This document shows, piece after piece, positions 31,311 through 41,824 of a stretch of DNA of 64,000 bases (within the stretch, counting starts at the first letter, position 1; each line of letters begins with the position of its first letter). Below the pieces are notes generated by a model that was given only the letters and a program-made list of their open reading frames with translations, did not search any database and was not told the DNA's origin. The DNA is from Liolophura sinensis (taxonomy: Eukaryota > Mollusca > Polyplacophora > Chitonida > Chitonidae). The translations under genes and the position numbers were made by a program. The stretch lies in NCBI RefSeq assembly GCF_032854445.1, contig NW_027017953.1, positions 1,400,444 to 1,464,443 of the forward strand, in the 5' to 3' direction.

Positions 31311-33987
31311 GACAACATTCACACAGCTTACTCCACAGCCTGCACGTAATATGGACAAATTACCGCAGATATTTGCCTATAACACTAGTCAGTCATTAGA
31401 AATAGTAGGTAAATTTTCAGCAACTGTCACAGCCGTAAATAAATCTGTGCAAACAACCCTCTACATCACACCAGGAAATTGCGACACTCTACTCAGCTAC
31501 AGCACATGCGTGGATCTTGGACTTCTTAATATCACAGAGTGTATTCGTGAAATACAGTACAGTCCTATATCGCTTACCAATGAAATCGTGTCTAAGTACA
31601 AGGATTGCTTTACTGGACTTGGTAAATTGAAAGGTGTTCAAGCCAAACTACACGTGGACAGCAGCGTACAACCCGTCGCTCACCAACACCGACGTCTCCC
31701 GTTTAATCTGCGTGAACGTACGACAGCAGAACTCAAACGACTACTTCAACTTGACATTATCGAACCAGTTGGTGATGTACCCACACCATGGGTGTCCCCC
31801 ATCCGTGTAGTCGAGAAACCTAAAAACCCATCTCAGCTCAGAATTTGTGTTGACATGCGCGCACCAAATGAAGCAATTCAGCGAGAACGACACATAACTC
31901 CCACTTTGGATGATATCATATCTGAACTGAATGGATCTACGATATTCTCCAAACTCGACTTGAATGCTGGTTACCACCAAATCGAACTCCACCCAGAACC
32001 CCGCAGCCTCACAACGTTCTCTACACATATGGGTCTCTTCAGATACAAACGCTTGAACTTTGGGGTGTGTTCAGCTGCCGAAGTCTTCCAGAACCACATC
32101 AGAATGGCTCTTCAAGGACTACCAGGCGTTATTAACCTTAGTGATGATGTTTTTCTCCATGGGCGTGACCAACAAGAACATGATCAACGACTTGAGGCAA
32201 CTGAGAAATGTGAATTCAGCAAGTCGAGGATTGAATTCTTAGGATATGTGTTCACAAAGGATGGTCTTTCTCCTGATCCACAGAAAGTGCAAGCCATCAA
32301 AAACACCACCCGCCCTGCGAATGCAACTGAAATTAAAAGCTTCCTCGGCATGGTACAATATTGCGCTCGCTTTATCCCCAATCTTGCGACCTTGTCGAAG
32401 CCACTGCGCGATCTAACAAGACAAAACACAGTGTTCTCCTGGACCCAAGCAGAAGAGAAGGCATTTACGGACATTAAAGCTGCCCTAACTGACCAAAGTG
32501 TTATGGCCTACTATGATCCATCGAAACCTGTTGAACTCATAGTTGACGCAAGTCCCGTAGGAGTCACCGTTGTTACAGACCACAAACCCTTGATTCCATT
32601 GTTCAACAAAGCCAGCTCGAAACCTCCTGCGAGAATTGAACGCTGGATCTTAAAGCTTCAAGGATACTCGTGCAACGTAACATATCGCCCAGGGCATGAC
32701 AATCCAGCTGATTTTCTGTCCAGACACCCTGTTCAGTCACCAGATGCTCCAAGCTGTGAAGAAAAGATGGCTGAGGAACACATAAACTTTCTAACGCAGC
32801 ATGCAGTTCCGAAAGCGCTAACACTCGCAGAAATTCAAGACGCCACGAAGGCCGATCCACTATTGCGAACTGTAATGGGCTTAGTTAAAGGCAACAAATG
32901 GAAATCTGCCTACAAACCAAATGTTAACGCAAAGCTTGACAGCGCTACAGCAAGACAGCTTCAGTCCTTTGCTACAGTGCACACTGAGTTATCAGTAAAC
33001 TCTGACGGAAATATCCTCCTGTTTGGTTCCCGCATTGTGATACCAGCCTGCCTTCAACAGCAAGTGTGCGACCTCGCTCACGTTGGACATCAAGGTATTG
33101 TCAAAACAAAGAAACTGCTTCGTCAAAAGGTTTGGTTCCCTGGTATCGATAAACTCGTGGAGACAACCATTCATAACTGTATCCCGTGCCAGGCCGTAAC
33201 CCCTGAAAACTCTTCCCGTCGAGAACCGCACAAGATGACTGCGCTCCCACAAGCACCATGGGAAAACGTCTGTGCAGATTTCGTTGGACCATTACCCTCT
33301 GGAGACTACTTACTGATTGTCTATGACGAATACTCCCGTTACCCTGAAGTAGAAGAGGTGTCTTGCACCTCTGCGCGATCCACCATTCCCGCCTTTGACA
33401 AGATATTTGCCACACATGGTATACCATCAGTTCTGAAAACTGACAACGGACCTCCATTTAATAGTACAGAGTTTCACCAGTTCCTCGATTACCTAGCTAT
33501 CAAACATCGGAGAATCACACCATACTGGCCAAGAGCTAATGGTGATGCAGAAAGGTTCATCAAGACCTTACAGAAAGCCATGCGTGCATCTGAAGCTGAA
33601 GGAAAGCCATGGAAACAGGAACTATACAAATTCTTAAGGAGTTACCGTGCAACGCCCCACAGCTCAACTGACAAACCACCTGCTGAACAACTATTCAACA
33701 GACCGTACCGCACAACTTTACCAGAACTTGCCCAACCAGTCTCTCAATCCGACATCCAGGTTAAAGACGATAGCGCCAAACAGAGAATGAAGTATTATGC
33801 TGATCTTCACGCACAGGCTAAGCCAGCGACCATTCGTGTTGGTGATATCGTACTACTACGCAACCAGAAAAAGGGTAAACTTAAACCTCTGTTCAGCTCC
33901 AACCCGTATAAAGTCACCGCAGTGAAAGGATCAATGATGACCGTTAAACATGGAAATCACTCCATCACCAGAACTCATCATTTATAA
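30937..33987 (+). CDS. Retrotransposon Pol: protease, RT, RNase H, integrase (with internal deletions)
   Basis: The frame is open for 1016 codons; the first ~95 overlap gag out of frame and are probably not translated. Protease DTGA at residues 115-118. RT: SKLDLNAGYHQIEL (338-351) and LSDDVFLHG (401-409). RNase H: IVDAS (535-539), TDHKPL (547-552), GHDNPADFLSRH (586-597). Integrase: H715/H718 with C748/C751, then D781, D836, E872 (D-D-35-E spacing). Two family segments are missing in frame: about 15 residues after the RT SDD motif, where DQRLEAT runs directly into EKCEFSK, and most of RNase H between VDASPVGV and TVVTDHKPL, including the catalytic Glu region. The enzyme is therefore probably defective though the frame is open. 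Confidence 0.9.
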   Translation: MRNHPATSLTVNTVDIVAMHIPTQKEKPVQLRERRVDFVINLITLNPFADRKNVNSMTLANLNLSSKSEALHTLLIPVQMMNMYSACTVTVMEFSTKQPIVTVAVNEKTLQAVIDTGATANMLSETTFTQLTPQPARNMDKLPQIFAYNTSQSLEIVGKFSATVTAVNKSVQTTLYITPGNCDTLLSYSTCVDLGLLNITECIREIQYSPISLTNEIVSKYKDCFTGLGKLKGVQAKLHVDSSVQPVAHQHRRLPFNLRERTTAELKRLLQLDIIEPVGDVPTPWVSPIRVVEKPKNPSQLRICVDMRAPNEAIQRERHITPTLDDIISELNGSTIFSKLDLNAGYHQIELHPEPRSLTTFSTHMGLFRYKRLNFGVCSAAEVFQNHIRMALQGLPGVINLSDDVFLHGRDQQEHDQRLEATEKCEFSKSRIEFLGYVFTKDGLSPDPQKVQAIKNTTRPANATEIKSFLGMVQYCARFIPNLATLSKPLRDLTRQNTVFSWTQAEEKAFTDIKAALTDQSVMAYYDPSKPVELIVDASPVGVTVVTDHKPLIPLFNKASSKPPARIERWILKLQGYSCNVTYRPGHDNPADFLSRHPVQSPDAPSCEEKMAEEHINFLTQHAVPKALTLAEIQDATKADPLLRTVMGLVKGNKWKSAYKPNVNAKLDSATARQLQSFATVHTELSVNSDGNILLFGSRIVIPACLQQQVCDLAHVGHQGIVKTKKLLRQKVWFPGIDKLVETTIHNCIPCQAVTPENSSRREPHKMTALPQAPWENVCADFVGPLPSGDYLLIVYDEYSRYPEVEEVSCTSARSTIPAFDKIFATHGIPSVLKTDNGPPFNSTEFHQFLDYLAIKHRRITPYWPRANGDAERFIKTLQKAMRASEAEGKPWKQELYKFLRSYRATPHSSTDKPPAEQLFNRPYRTTLPELAQPVSQSDIQVKDDSAKQRMKYYADLHAQAKPATIRVGDIVLLRNQKKGKLKPLFSSNPYKVTAVKGSMMTVKHGNHSITRTHHL

Positions 33988-34350
33988 AAGTGTTGAGATC
34001 TAATAATACATGTTCAGATACTACCACCAACAATCACATCAGTGACATTGACCTTGATGACGACGACAGCCTCCGGTTCGTTTCAGAGACTATATAACCT
34101 CGTGATTGACATTTCTGATTGATGCCCTCCAATAATGAACGATTTGAACTTTTAGTTGTTTTAATTGTACCTTTAATTATTAACAAGTGCATTATATAAA
34201 GTGCTTAACATTTCATTGCTCTTCAAAGCCTAAGAGTCAGAGCTTGACTATACGGACAGTTAATTTTGATATTTCGATTTATATTGTGTGCATAATAGCA
34301 GATCTATGATGACTAAGATCTCATGCTTTATTTCCAAATGTTGGGAGGGA
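33988..34350 (+). other. 3' non-coding part of gypsy element with polypurine tract
   Basis: No env-like frame. Ends with ttgggaggga at 34341-34350, the polypurine tract, directly before the 3' LTR. Confidence 0.75.
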
Positions 34351-34473
34351 TGTAATGTTGTCATCCTACAGATTACGATTTTATATGTAACCGACACTGG
34401 CGACAATATAGCTCTACCAGTCGAGTCATTCTGTGTTGCGTTCCCGTCCATAATTAGAACCCACAACATTATA
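34351..34473 (+). repeat. 3' LTR of the gypsy element
   Basis: 123 bp, identical to 30019-30141 except for one base seen. Followed by target duplication CACTC. Confidence 0.93.
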
Positions 34474-34621
34474 CACTCTTGTTTCCTATACAATTCCACC
34501 TCTAATAGTGCCTGTATACATCAGCTAAACATTAACAAACGTCTACATATTCCAAGCTGTGCAGTGATACTGTTTATCGTTAAATAATCATCAGTTTAAC
34601 TAATAGGCAAATGGTTGTATT

Positions 34622-34722
34622 TATTTATTTATTTATTTGATTGGTGTTTTACGCCGCACTCAAGAATATTTCACTTATACGACGGCGGCCAGCGTTATGG
34701 TGGGAGGAAAGCGGGAAGTCCC
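34622..34722 (-). mobile_element. SINE 3' fragment, minus orientation
   Basis: tgattggtgttttacgccgc…actcaagaatatttcactta…gacggcggccagc is the reverse complement of the SINE tail at 5680-5748 and 8190-8240, preceded by (ttta)n. It ends 64 bp before the EGF exon at 34786. Confidence 0.8.
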
Positions 34723-34785
34723 TTCTTCTTTTTCTACTTTTTTATTAATTTCATTTTTTCACTACTTTTGTTCGGAAAATTGCAG

Positions 34786-34881
34786 TGTGTGCAGACGGCT
34801 GGTACGGCGAGATGTGTGACATACGGTGTCAACCGACCCCAGCATGCAACAAATGTGATCCCACGGGAGTAATATGTAAAG
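34786..34881 (+). CDS. RPTP exon: EGF-like module, module 2
   Basis: A 96-bp exon, phase 1-1, acceptor ttgttcggaaaattgcag, donor gtacga; homologue of 12359-12454. It reads VCADGWYGEMCDIRC, then QPTPACNKCDPTGVICKG, with all six cysteines kept. It differs more from its partner than the F5/8 exons do. It lies between two same-orientation SINE fragments (34622-34722 and 34891-34995) that end and begin within tens of bases of it. Confidence 0.85.
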
Positions 34882-34890
34882 GTACGATAT

Positions 34891-34995
34891 TTACTTATTT
34901 CATTGGTGTTTTACGTCGTACTCAAGAATATTACTTTCATACGACGGGGGCCAGCACTATGGCGGGAGGAATCCCACGACCATCCATAGGTTTGA
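34891..34995 (-). mobile_element. SINE 3' fragment, minus orientation
   Basis: ttggtgttttacgtcgtact + caagaatatt…cagcactatggcgggagg. Same family and orientation as 34622-34722; starts about 10 bp after the exon. Confidence 0.8.
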
Positions 34996-35533
34996 AGGTA
35001 CGATACAGGTCACATAGCCTGACATATTCCTCTATGTATGGTTTACTTGGAGAACATCTGCATACGTCTATATGTAGGGTTATCTACTATAACAAGAGGT
35101 TGTACTAATAAAACCCTGTCACTCACTTCCATTTACACGTAGTGGGTACCCTTCAGTTATGCAGGTATGTTACACTGAGTGGATTTCTAACAGAGTCGAG
35201 GCAAACTGGGTGCACACATGTTGGACAATGAGGAGAGAGATTTTTTGAAACAGTGCTGTTTCGACAATCACACGTTTTTGTGGGAGATGAGGGTCTGTGT
35301 TTTAAACTATTTTGATACATTTGCCTGCCTCCTTAAAGTTTAACCTTTTCCCACTGCTCTCCAAGACACATCCCTCACAGCATTATGAAAGATTTAGTAA
35401 CAGATAACTCCAGTCTTCACAGCACATGTAGTTATGGCTCTAATGTTTATAGCATATTTACAAATAAATGGCGCTAATGTTACCCAGTGTGTCCAAATGC
35501 AGATGCAAACTTAGTTTGGCTTTAAACTCCTAG

Positions 35534-35689
35534 GTTGTACAAGCGGTACCTACGGACCTGACTGTGGGGAAAGCTGTGGGTTCTGTGCTGAAGGAAAGAA
35601 CCTTTGTAACACAACATCAGGGCACTGTCCGGACAGACCTAACTTATCACGGTGCATGCCGGGACACAATGGAATCAAATGTGATACAG
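35534..35689 (+). CDS. RPTP exon: EGF-like module, array copy 1
   Basis: A 156-bp exon (52 codons, phase 1-1) with acceptor tttaaactcctag and donor gtaagg. It encodes CTSGTYGPDCGESCGFC…, then CNTTSGHCPDRPNLSRC and ends …GHNGIKCDTG, with eight cysteines in the laminin-type EGF pattern. NTT is an N-glycosylation sequon. This copy has S where copies 2-5 have K in CGE-S/K-CG. As symmetric exons the array copies add one module each without a frame change. Confidence 0.88.
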
Positions 35690-36677
35690 GTAAGGCCACT
35701 AATGACGGCTGTCTACTGTTTATAATGGCGCTGTTGGCTCAATACCGGTGTTGTAGACATGCAAGGCCGCCATGGTGCCATCGTGACATCGTTCAATCGC
35801 CCGGTAATGGCACAAAGCCTTGGCACGATACCAGCGTATCATTCTTTAACAAGAATACTCACGTGATAAGAGCAGTGCATTGTGGTGTTCATTTCCTGTA
35901 TCCCTTTAAATTTTGACTCATACAAGTTTTTTTCGTATTCCCTGACCACAAAGCGTTGAAACGAAGCTAGCATCACTTCGTGTCATCGTGCCAGCGCTTT
36001 GCATCATTGTTTCATCGCTTCGCATCTTCGTGCCATCACCGGAAGATGGAACGACAGCACGAAGGTGCGACGATGACTTCATGCGGCTTCCATACAGGTA
36101 CCTTCGTTCATTCTTCGTGTGTCCTTCATGGATTCCTTCTAACAAGAAGTTGTCGACGTTGCCCATTTGGCTGTTCGCACTATTGTGCGTAGCTGAAAAA
36201 ATTGTGGTTGATATAACTTCTCGCTTTGCTTGCTGTCAATGCATTCGGACTAACCACATGATTGTATATGGATTAGATACACATGAATGAAGTCAATCGC
36301 AGCGCAGAATTTAAGGAAAACTTGTACTTGGTATTAGGCCTACAATGAAATCTACAGACACGCATCTTACAGGTGAGTCTTGTCCAAATTGTAGATGAGC
36401 CTGATAGGTTCAATATTACGACTGCTGCAGGTTGGTATTTACCGATAAAATTTGATAATTTCTGACATTCTGATTGGTATAAATTATTAATTGTGTTGCT
36501 TGCTGACTGACATGAATAAACTTGACCAATCATAGGCCGGAGTTCATTGAAAGTCCGTCATATTATATAATATTTATATAATATCTATATAATGCGTTAT
36601 TGGATATTGTTATACCAGGAGGTGTGTGTTCCAGTGGCTTGAGGTTTTAACATATAAAGCATATAAAGTTACCTCCC

Positions 36678-36989
36678 TTAATTGCTGCTGTACAATATGA
36701 AATAACCAGGCTGTAAGGGATCCAGTATCGCTGCAAGTACAGGACCGTCACGTGGTACGATCCAACTGAACTGCCTGGACCACATTTTTGGCTTTGTATT
36801 GAATACTGGTTTTCCCGCCCGCTGGCACAAGAGATGTTGGCTCAATACTGGTCTCGCACAGGCAGTTCCTTGATGTCCCCGTTTTTTCTTCGTGGGTTCT
36901 TCGTGGGTCACGTGAAAGGAGTGGTTTCCGTTGCTGGTTTGGCCGTCCCCACAGCCCCATTCTGACTGATATAACGTACTTTCCCACAC
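36678..36989 (-). other. Minus-strand 103-codon open frame, array unit 1 (unrecognised)
   Basis: Starts MWESTLYQSEWGCGDG. The same frame is open over exactly 103 codons in units 2-5 (39963-40274, 43376-43687, 46764-47075, 50157-50468). I recognise no domain. Persistence may reflect only the high identity of the units. Confidence 0.25.
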
Positions 36990-37380
36990 GGGTCGATATC
37001 TGGTTTGATCAGGTCTGGAAATTGCTTGCTGTCATTATGTACGAACTAATCGCATGGCTAAATGAAGCCATTTGCAGGACAGAATGGACGGGAAATCCGT
37101 CATTTGATATAATAATGAAGTCTACAGACATGTATACTATTCCTAGCACAAAGGCTGATATGTCAAATATTACGACGGCTGCATACATTTTCGTATTCAC
37201 CGATATAATATTGTTATAAGCCCTAGAATCTTTAAGTGACATTCTGCTTGTAACGCATTAACAAAGTTTTAAAGTTCGTTCATAAACTAAATCTCTCACT
37301 TTGACCGAAATCTTTTCCTTTGAGTGTGTGGCTTGTGCGAGTCCGGAGAAGTCCTGACATTATTTGAATTCAAGACAAAG

Positions 37381-37485
37381 ATGAAGCGCCATTTTGTCTC
37401 ATTAATATTCAACCGGAAGCGCTCGGAGAATATGCGCAGCGTTTGAAATGTTCCGGCGAAAACAAACATGTCGAACGAGGTACGT
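37381..37485 (+). promoter_or_regulatory. Promoter-like block with ATG and splice donor, array unit 1
   Basis: Contains gcgccattttg (YY1-like on the minus strand), accggaagcg (ETS-like) and atgcgcagcg (NRF1-like half), then aacaaacATGTCGAACGAG with A at -3 and a donor gtacgt directly after. The order resembles a housekeeping promoter followed by a short first coding exon (MSNE). The exon ends in phase 0 and so cannot feed the phase-1 EGF exons in frame. Function is inferred from motifs only. Confidence 0.4.
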
Positions 37486-38260
37486 GGGGGTGAGGTACAT
37501 GGGGGTCACAGAAACAGTGACAGTGTGATCTTGCTATCTTTCCTACTCAATCGATATCGCTCTATACCATAACTGGCATGCAATAAAGTGAGGAAGCTTG
37601 TCGAAAAATGCTACTTATAATAAAGTTTTAAGGCCGAAGGCGCTTGTCCACGAAGTAAACCGCAGGTAAGTGACAAGTTCAACAAGTACTTACTAAGCCA
37701 GCTTAATCGTCTCATTTCTTGCCTTTCTATGTGGAAGTAATATGTAAGGTTCACTAATTACAACTGTACACTGGCATGTCAACCGTAAATCCTTTTATGC
37801 GTGTGATCAGCCATGTTAGTTTGCATATGAAGTTTGCCGAGTACTCTGCGCATGCTTCATTTTCATTGCCTTATTTAAATATTCTGGCCGACTTTTCAGG
37901 CTTCATTTTCTTTTCTTTTTTTGTTATTTTTAAACATTCAGTTTAAGAACAATACCTGGGGTGGAATTTACGAAAGACTGCAATTTTTAATTCTTGAGAA
38001 AAATTCCCAATACTCATGTTATTCTGTAATGACACAAATATATCTAATATTTGGGCGATCGTGTCGCTTTAAGAAGAGTGAAGTTAATCAAGACACATCC
38101 CTTACAGCATTATGAAAGGTTTAGTAACAGATAACTCCAGCCTTGACAGCACATACTGCTATTGTTCTGATTTTAATTGCATATTTACAAATAAATGGTC
38201 CTGATATTACCCAGTGTGTTCAAATGCAGATGCATAAATAGTGTTGCTTTAAACTCCTAG

Positions 38261-38416
38261 GTTGTACAAGCGGTACCTACGGACCAGACTGTGGGGAGAA
38301 GTGTGGGTTCTGTGCTGAGGGGAAGAACCTTTGTAACACAACATCCGGGCACTGTCCGGACAGACCTAACTTATCACGGTGCATGCCGGGACACAATGGA
38401 ATCAAATGTGATACAG
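38261..38416 (+). CDS. RPTP exon: EGF-like module, array copy 2
   Basis: 156 bp, phase 1-1, same splice sites as copy 1 (aaactcctag / gtaagg). Encodes CGEKCGFC and PNLSRCMPGHNGIKC. One amino-acid change from copy 1 (S to K). All eight cysteines and the NTT sequon are kept. Confidence 0.88.
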
Positions 38417-40700
38417 GTAAGGCCACTAATGACGGCTGTCTACTGTTTATACTGGCGATGTTGGCTCAACACCGGTGTTGTAGACATGCAAGGACGTCAT
38501 GGTGCCATCGTGACATCGTTCCATCGCCCGGTAATGGCACAGAGCCTTGGCACGATACCAGCGTATCATTCTTTCGAGCCTTCGCTTTAACAAGAATACT
38601 CACGTAATCAGAGCAGTGCATTGTGGTGTTCATTTCCTGTATCCCTTTAAATTTTGACTCATACAAGATATTTTCGTATTGTTTGTCCACAAAGCGTTGA
38701 AACGAAGCTAGCATCACTTCGTGTCATCGTGCCAGCGCTTTGCATCATTGTTTCATCGCTTCGCATCTTCGTGCCATCACCGGAAGATGGAACGACAGCA
38801 CGAAGGTGCGACGATGACTTCATGCGGCTTCCATACAGGTACCTTCGTTCATTCTTCGTGTGTCCTTCATGAATCCCTTCTAACAAGAAGTTGTCGACTT
38901 TGCTCATTTGGCTGTTCGCACTATTGTGCGTAGCTGAAGAAATTGTGGTTGATATAACTTCTCGCTTTGCTTGCTGTCAATGCATTCGGACTAACCACAC
39001 GATTGTATACGGATTAGATACACATGAATGAAGTCAATCGCAGCGCAGAATTTAAGGAAAACTTGTCACCTGATATAACAATGAAATCTACAGACACGCA
39101 TCTTACAGGTGAGTCCTGTCCAAATTGTAGATGAGCCTGATAGGTTCAATATTACGACTGCTGCAGGTTGATATTTATCGATAAAATTTGATAATTTCTG
39201 AAGACATTCTGATTGGTATAAATTATTAATTGTGTTGCATGCTGACTGACATGAATAAACTTGACCAATCATAGGCCGGAATTCATTGAAAGTCCGTCAT
39301 ATTATATAATATTTATATAATATCTATATAATGCGTTATTGGACATTGTTATACCAGGAGGTGTGTGTTCCAGTGGCTTGAGGTTTTAACGTCCCCTTTT
39401 AACATATGCCCTTTCTTTTTCCACCTTTAGCTGATTTGTTTCTTCATAAAAATTGTATTTACCGCACTTGATAGAAAAAGTATTAATATGTTAAGATGCT
39501 TTTTGCCCCTTCCTGTTTATTTTTTTTAAATGCCAGTATAAACGTTTTCTATGATTAGTGTATTCAGGCTTATGATTGACTCATATTACACTTTGATGGT
39601 TGTCACAATACCGCTCCATGATGTGCAAAACACTTCACAATGACCTGTTTATTATATGGCTCAACCTGTCCAAGGACTTTCACCCCTCGTACAAATAACG
39701 ACCCAAGATACACTTACAGATTTCACTGGCTTGAAGTGGAGAAAGTTTGTCCATCTACAAGGTCTGGTCGAGTAAAGGAGCTTGTACCCAGTGCTTGAAC
39801 ATGATTAAGTCGCGCTTGATCAATAGTATTCTGCGGAATTTGAAAGTCAATCACCAATGAAATTTATTCCTCAGTCAACATTTCAACTTTGTGAGACGTG
39901 GACAGCAATAACATGCACACTGCAACGCCCCCAAACTGCTTTAGCATATAAAGTTACCTCCCTTAATTGCTGCTGTACAATATGAAATAACCAGGCTCTA
40001 AGGGATCCAGTATCGCTGTAAGTACAGGACCGTCACGTGGTAGGATCCAACTGGACTGCCTGGACCACATTTTTGGCTTTGTATTGAATACTGGTATTCC
40101 CGCCCGCTGGCACAAAAGATGTTGGCTCAATACTCGTCTCGCACTGGCAGTTCCTTGATGTCCCCGTTTTTTCTTCGTGGGTCCTTCGTGGGTCACGTGA
40201 AAGGAGTGGTTTACGTTGCTGGTTTGGCCGTCCCCACAGCCCCATTCTGACTGATATAGCGTACCTTCCAACACGGGTCGATATCTGGTTTGATCAGGTC
40301 TGGAAATTGCTTGCTGTCATTATGTACGAACTAATCGCATGGCTAAATGAAGCCATTTGCAGGACAGATTGGACGGGAAATCCGTCATTTGATATAATAA
40401 TGAAGTCTACAGACATGTATACTAATCCTAGCACAAAGGCTTATATGTCAAATATTACGACGGCTGCATACATTTTCGTATTCACCGATATAATATTTCC
40501 GCCATAAGCCCTAGAATCTTTAAGTGACATGGTCGCCCAAAATTTGGATTTTTAAACAAATTCTGCTTGTAACGCATTAAGGAAGTTTTAAAGTTCGTTC
40601 ATAAACTAAATATCTCACTTTGACCGAAATCTTTTCCTTTGAGTGTGTGGCTTGTACGAGTCCGGAGAAGTCCTGACATTATTTGAATTCAAGACAAAGA

Positions 40701-40808
40701 AGAAGCGCCATTTTGCCTCATTAATATTCAACCGGAAGCGCTCGGAGCATATGCGCAGCGTTCGAAATGTTCCGGCGAAAACAAACATGTCGAACGAGGT
40801 AGGTACGT
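40701..40808 (+). promoter_or_regulatory. Promoter-like block, array unit 2
   Basis: Same motifs as 37381-37485. The sequence after the ATG exon has a 4-bp addition (gaggtaggtacgt), giving two overlapping donor-like sites. Confidence 0.4.
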
Positions 40809-41289
40809 GGGGGTGAGGTACATGGGGGTCACAGAAAACAGTGACAGTGTGATCTTGCTATCTTTCCTACTCAATCGATATCGCTCTATACCATAACTGG
40901 CATGCAATAAAGTGAGGAAGCTTGTCGAAAAATGCTACTTATAATAAAGTTTTAAGGCCGAAGGCGCTTGTCCCACGAAGTAAGCCGCAGGTAAGTGACA
41001 AGTTCAACAAGTACTTAGTAAGCAGCTTAATCGTCTCATTTCTTGCCTTTCTATGTGGAAGTAATATGTAAGGTTTACCAATTACAACTCTAGACTGGCT
41101 TTGTCAACTTGTCGAGCTGTGTTTTAACGCCCCTTTTTTCGGTCCTGTCAGGAGCAAGCCGTAAATCCTGTTTTTGTGCGTGTAATCCAGCAATGTTTCT
41201 TTGCATATGAAGTCTATCGAGCGCTGTGTGCATACTCCATTTCCACCTGCCTCATTTAAGTATTCTGGCAGACTTTTCAGATTTCAGTC

Positions 41290-41322
<33 letters not shown>

Positions 41323-41668
41323 ATTTTTTTTGTTATTTTAAAACATTCACTTTACGTATAATACCTGGGGTGGGATTTACGAAAGATTGCAATTTATACT
41401 TCTTGAGAAAAATTCCCAATACTCATGTTATTCTGTATGACAGAGACACCTAATATTTGGGCGATCGTGTCGCTTTAAGAAGAGTAAAAGTTAATCAAGA
41501 CACATCCCTCACAGCAATATGAAAGATTTAGTAACAGATAACTCCAGCCTTGACAGCACATACTGCTATTGTTCCGATTTTTAATTGCAGATTTACAAAT
41601 AAATGGTCCTGATATTACCCAGTGTGTTCAACTGCAGATGCATAAATAGTGTTGCTTTAAACTCCTAG

Positions 41669-41824
41669 GTTGTACAAGCGGTACCTACGGACCAGACTGT
41701 GGGGAGAAGTGTGGGTTCTGTGCTGAGGGGAAGAACCTTTGTAACACAACATCCGGGATCTGTCCGGATAGACCTAACTTACCACGGTGCATGCCGGGAC
41801 ACAAGGGAACCAAATGTGACACAG
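41669..41824 (+). CDS. RPTP exon: EGF-like module, array copy 3
   Basis: 156 bp, phase 1-1. Variants: TSGIC for TSGHC, PNLPRC and GHKGTKC. Eight cysteines kept. Confidence 0.88.

Larger units (their letters stand above)
30019..34473 (+). mobile_element. Short-LTR Ty3/gypsy retrotransposon (4455 bp), internally deleted
   Basis: LTRs of only 123 bp (30019-30141 and 34351-34473), each TGTAATGTTG…CAACATTATA, with a 5-bp target duplication CACTC (30014-30018 and 34474-34478). The LTRs differ at one base that I can see (t 30113, c 34445), so it is young. Order is gag, protease, RT, RNase H, integrase, as usual for gypsy. RT and RNase H lack segments. It inserted in the intron next to the splice donor of the module-2 F5/8 exon; empty-site sequence resumes at 34479 and matches about 11907 of module 1. 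Confidence 0.95.

Noticed and set aside
35656-35916. Plus frames starting MPGHNGIKCDTG that run on past the EGF exon in each array unit
   Set aside because: The consensus donor gtaagg lies inside; the part after CDTG is intron, shown by phase agreement with the next exon.
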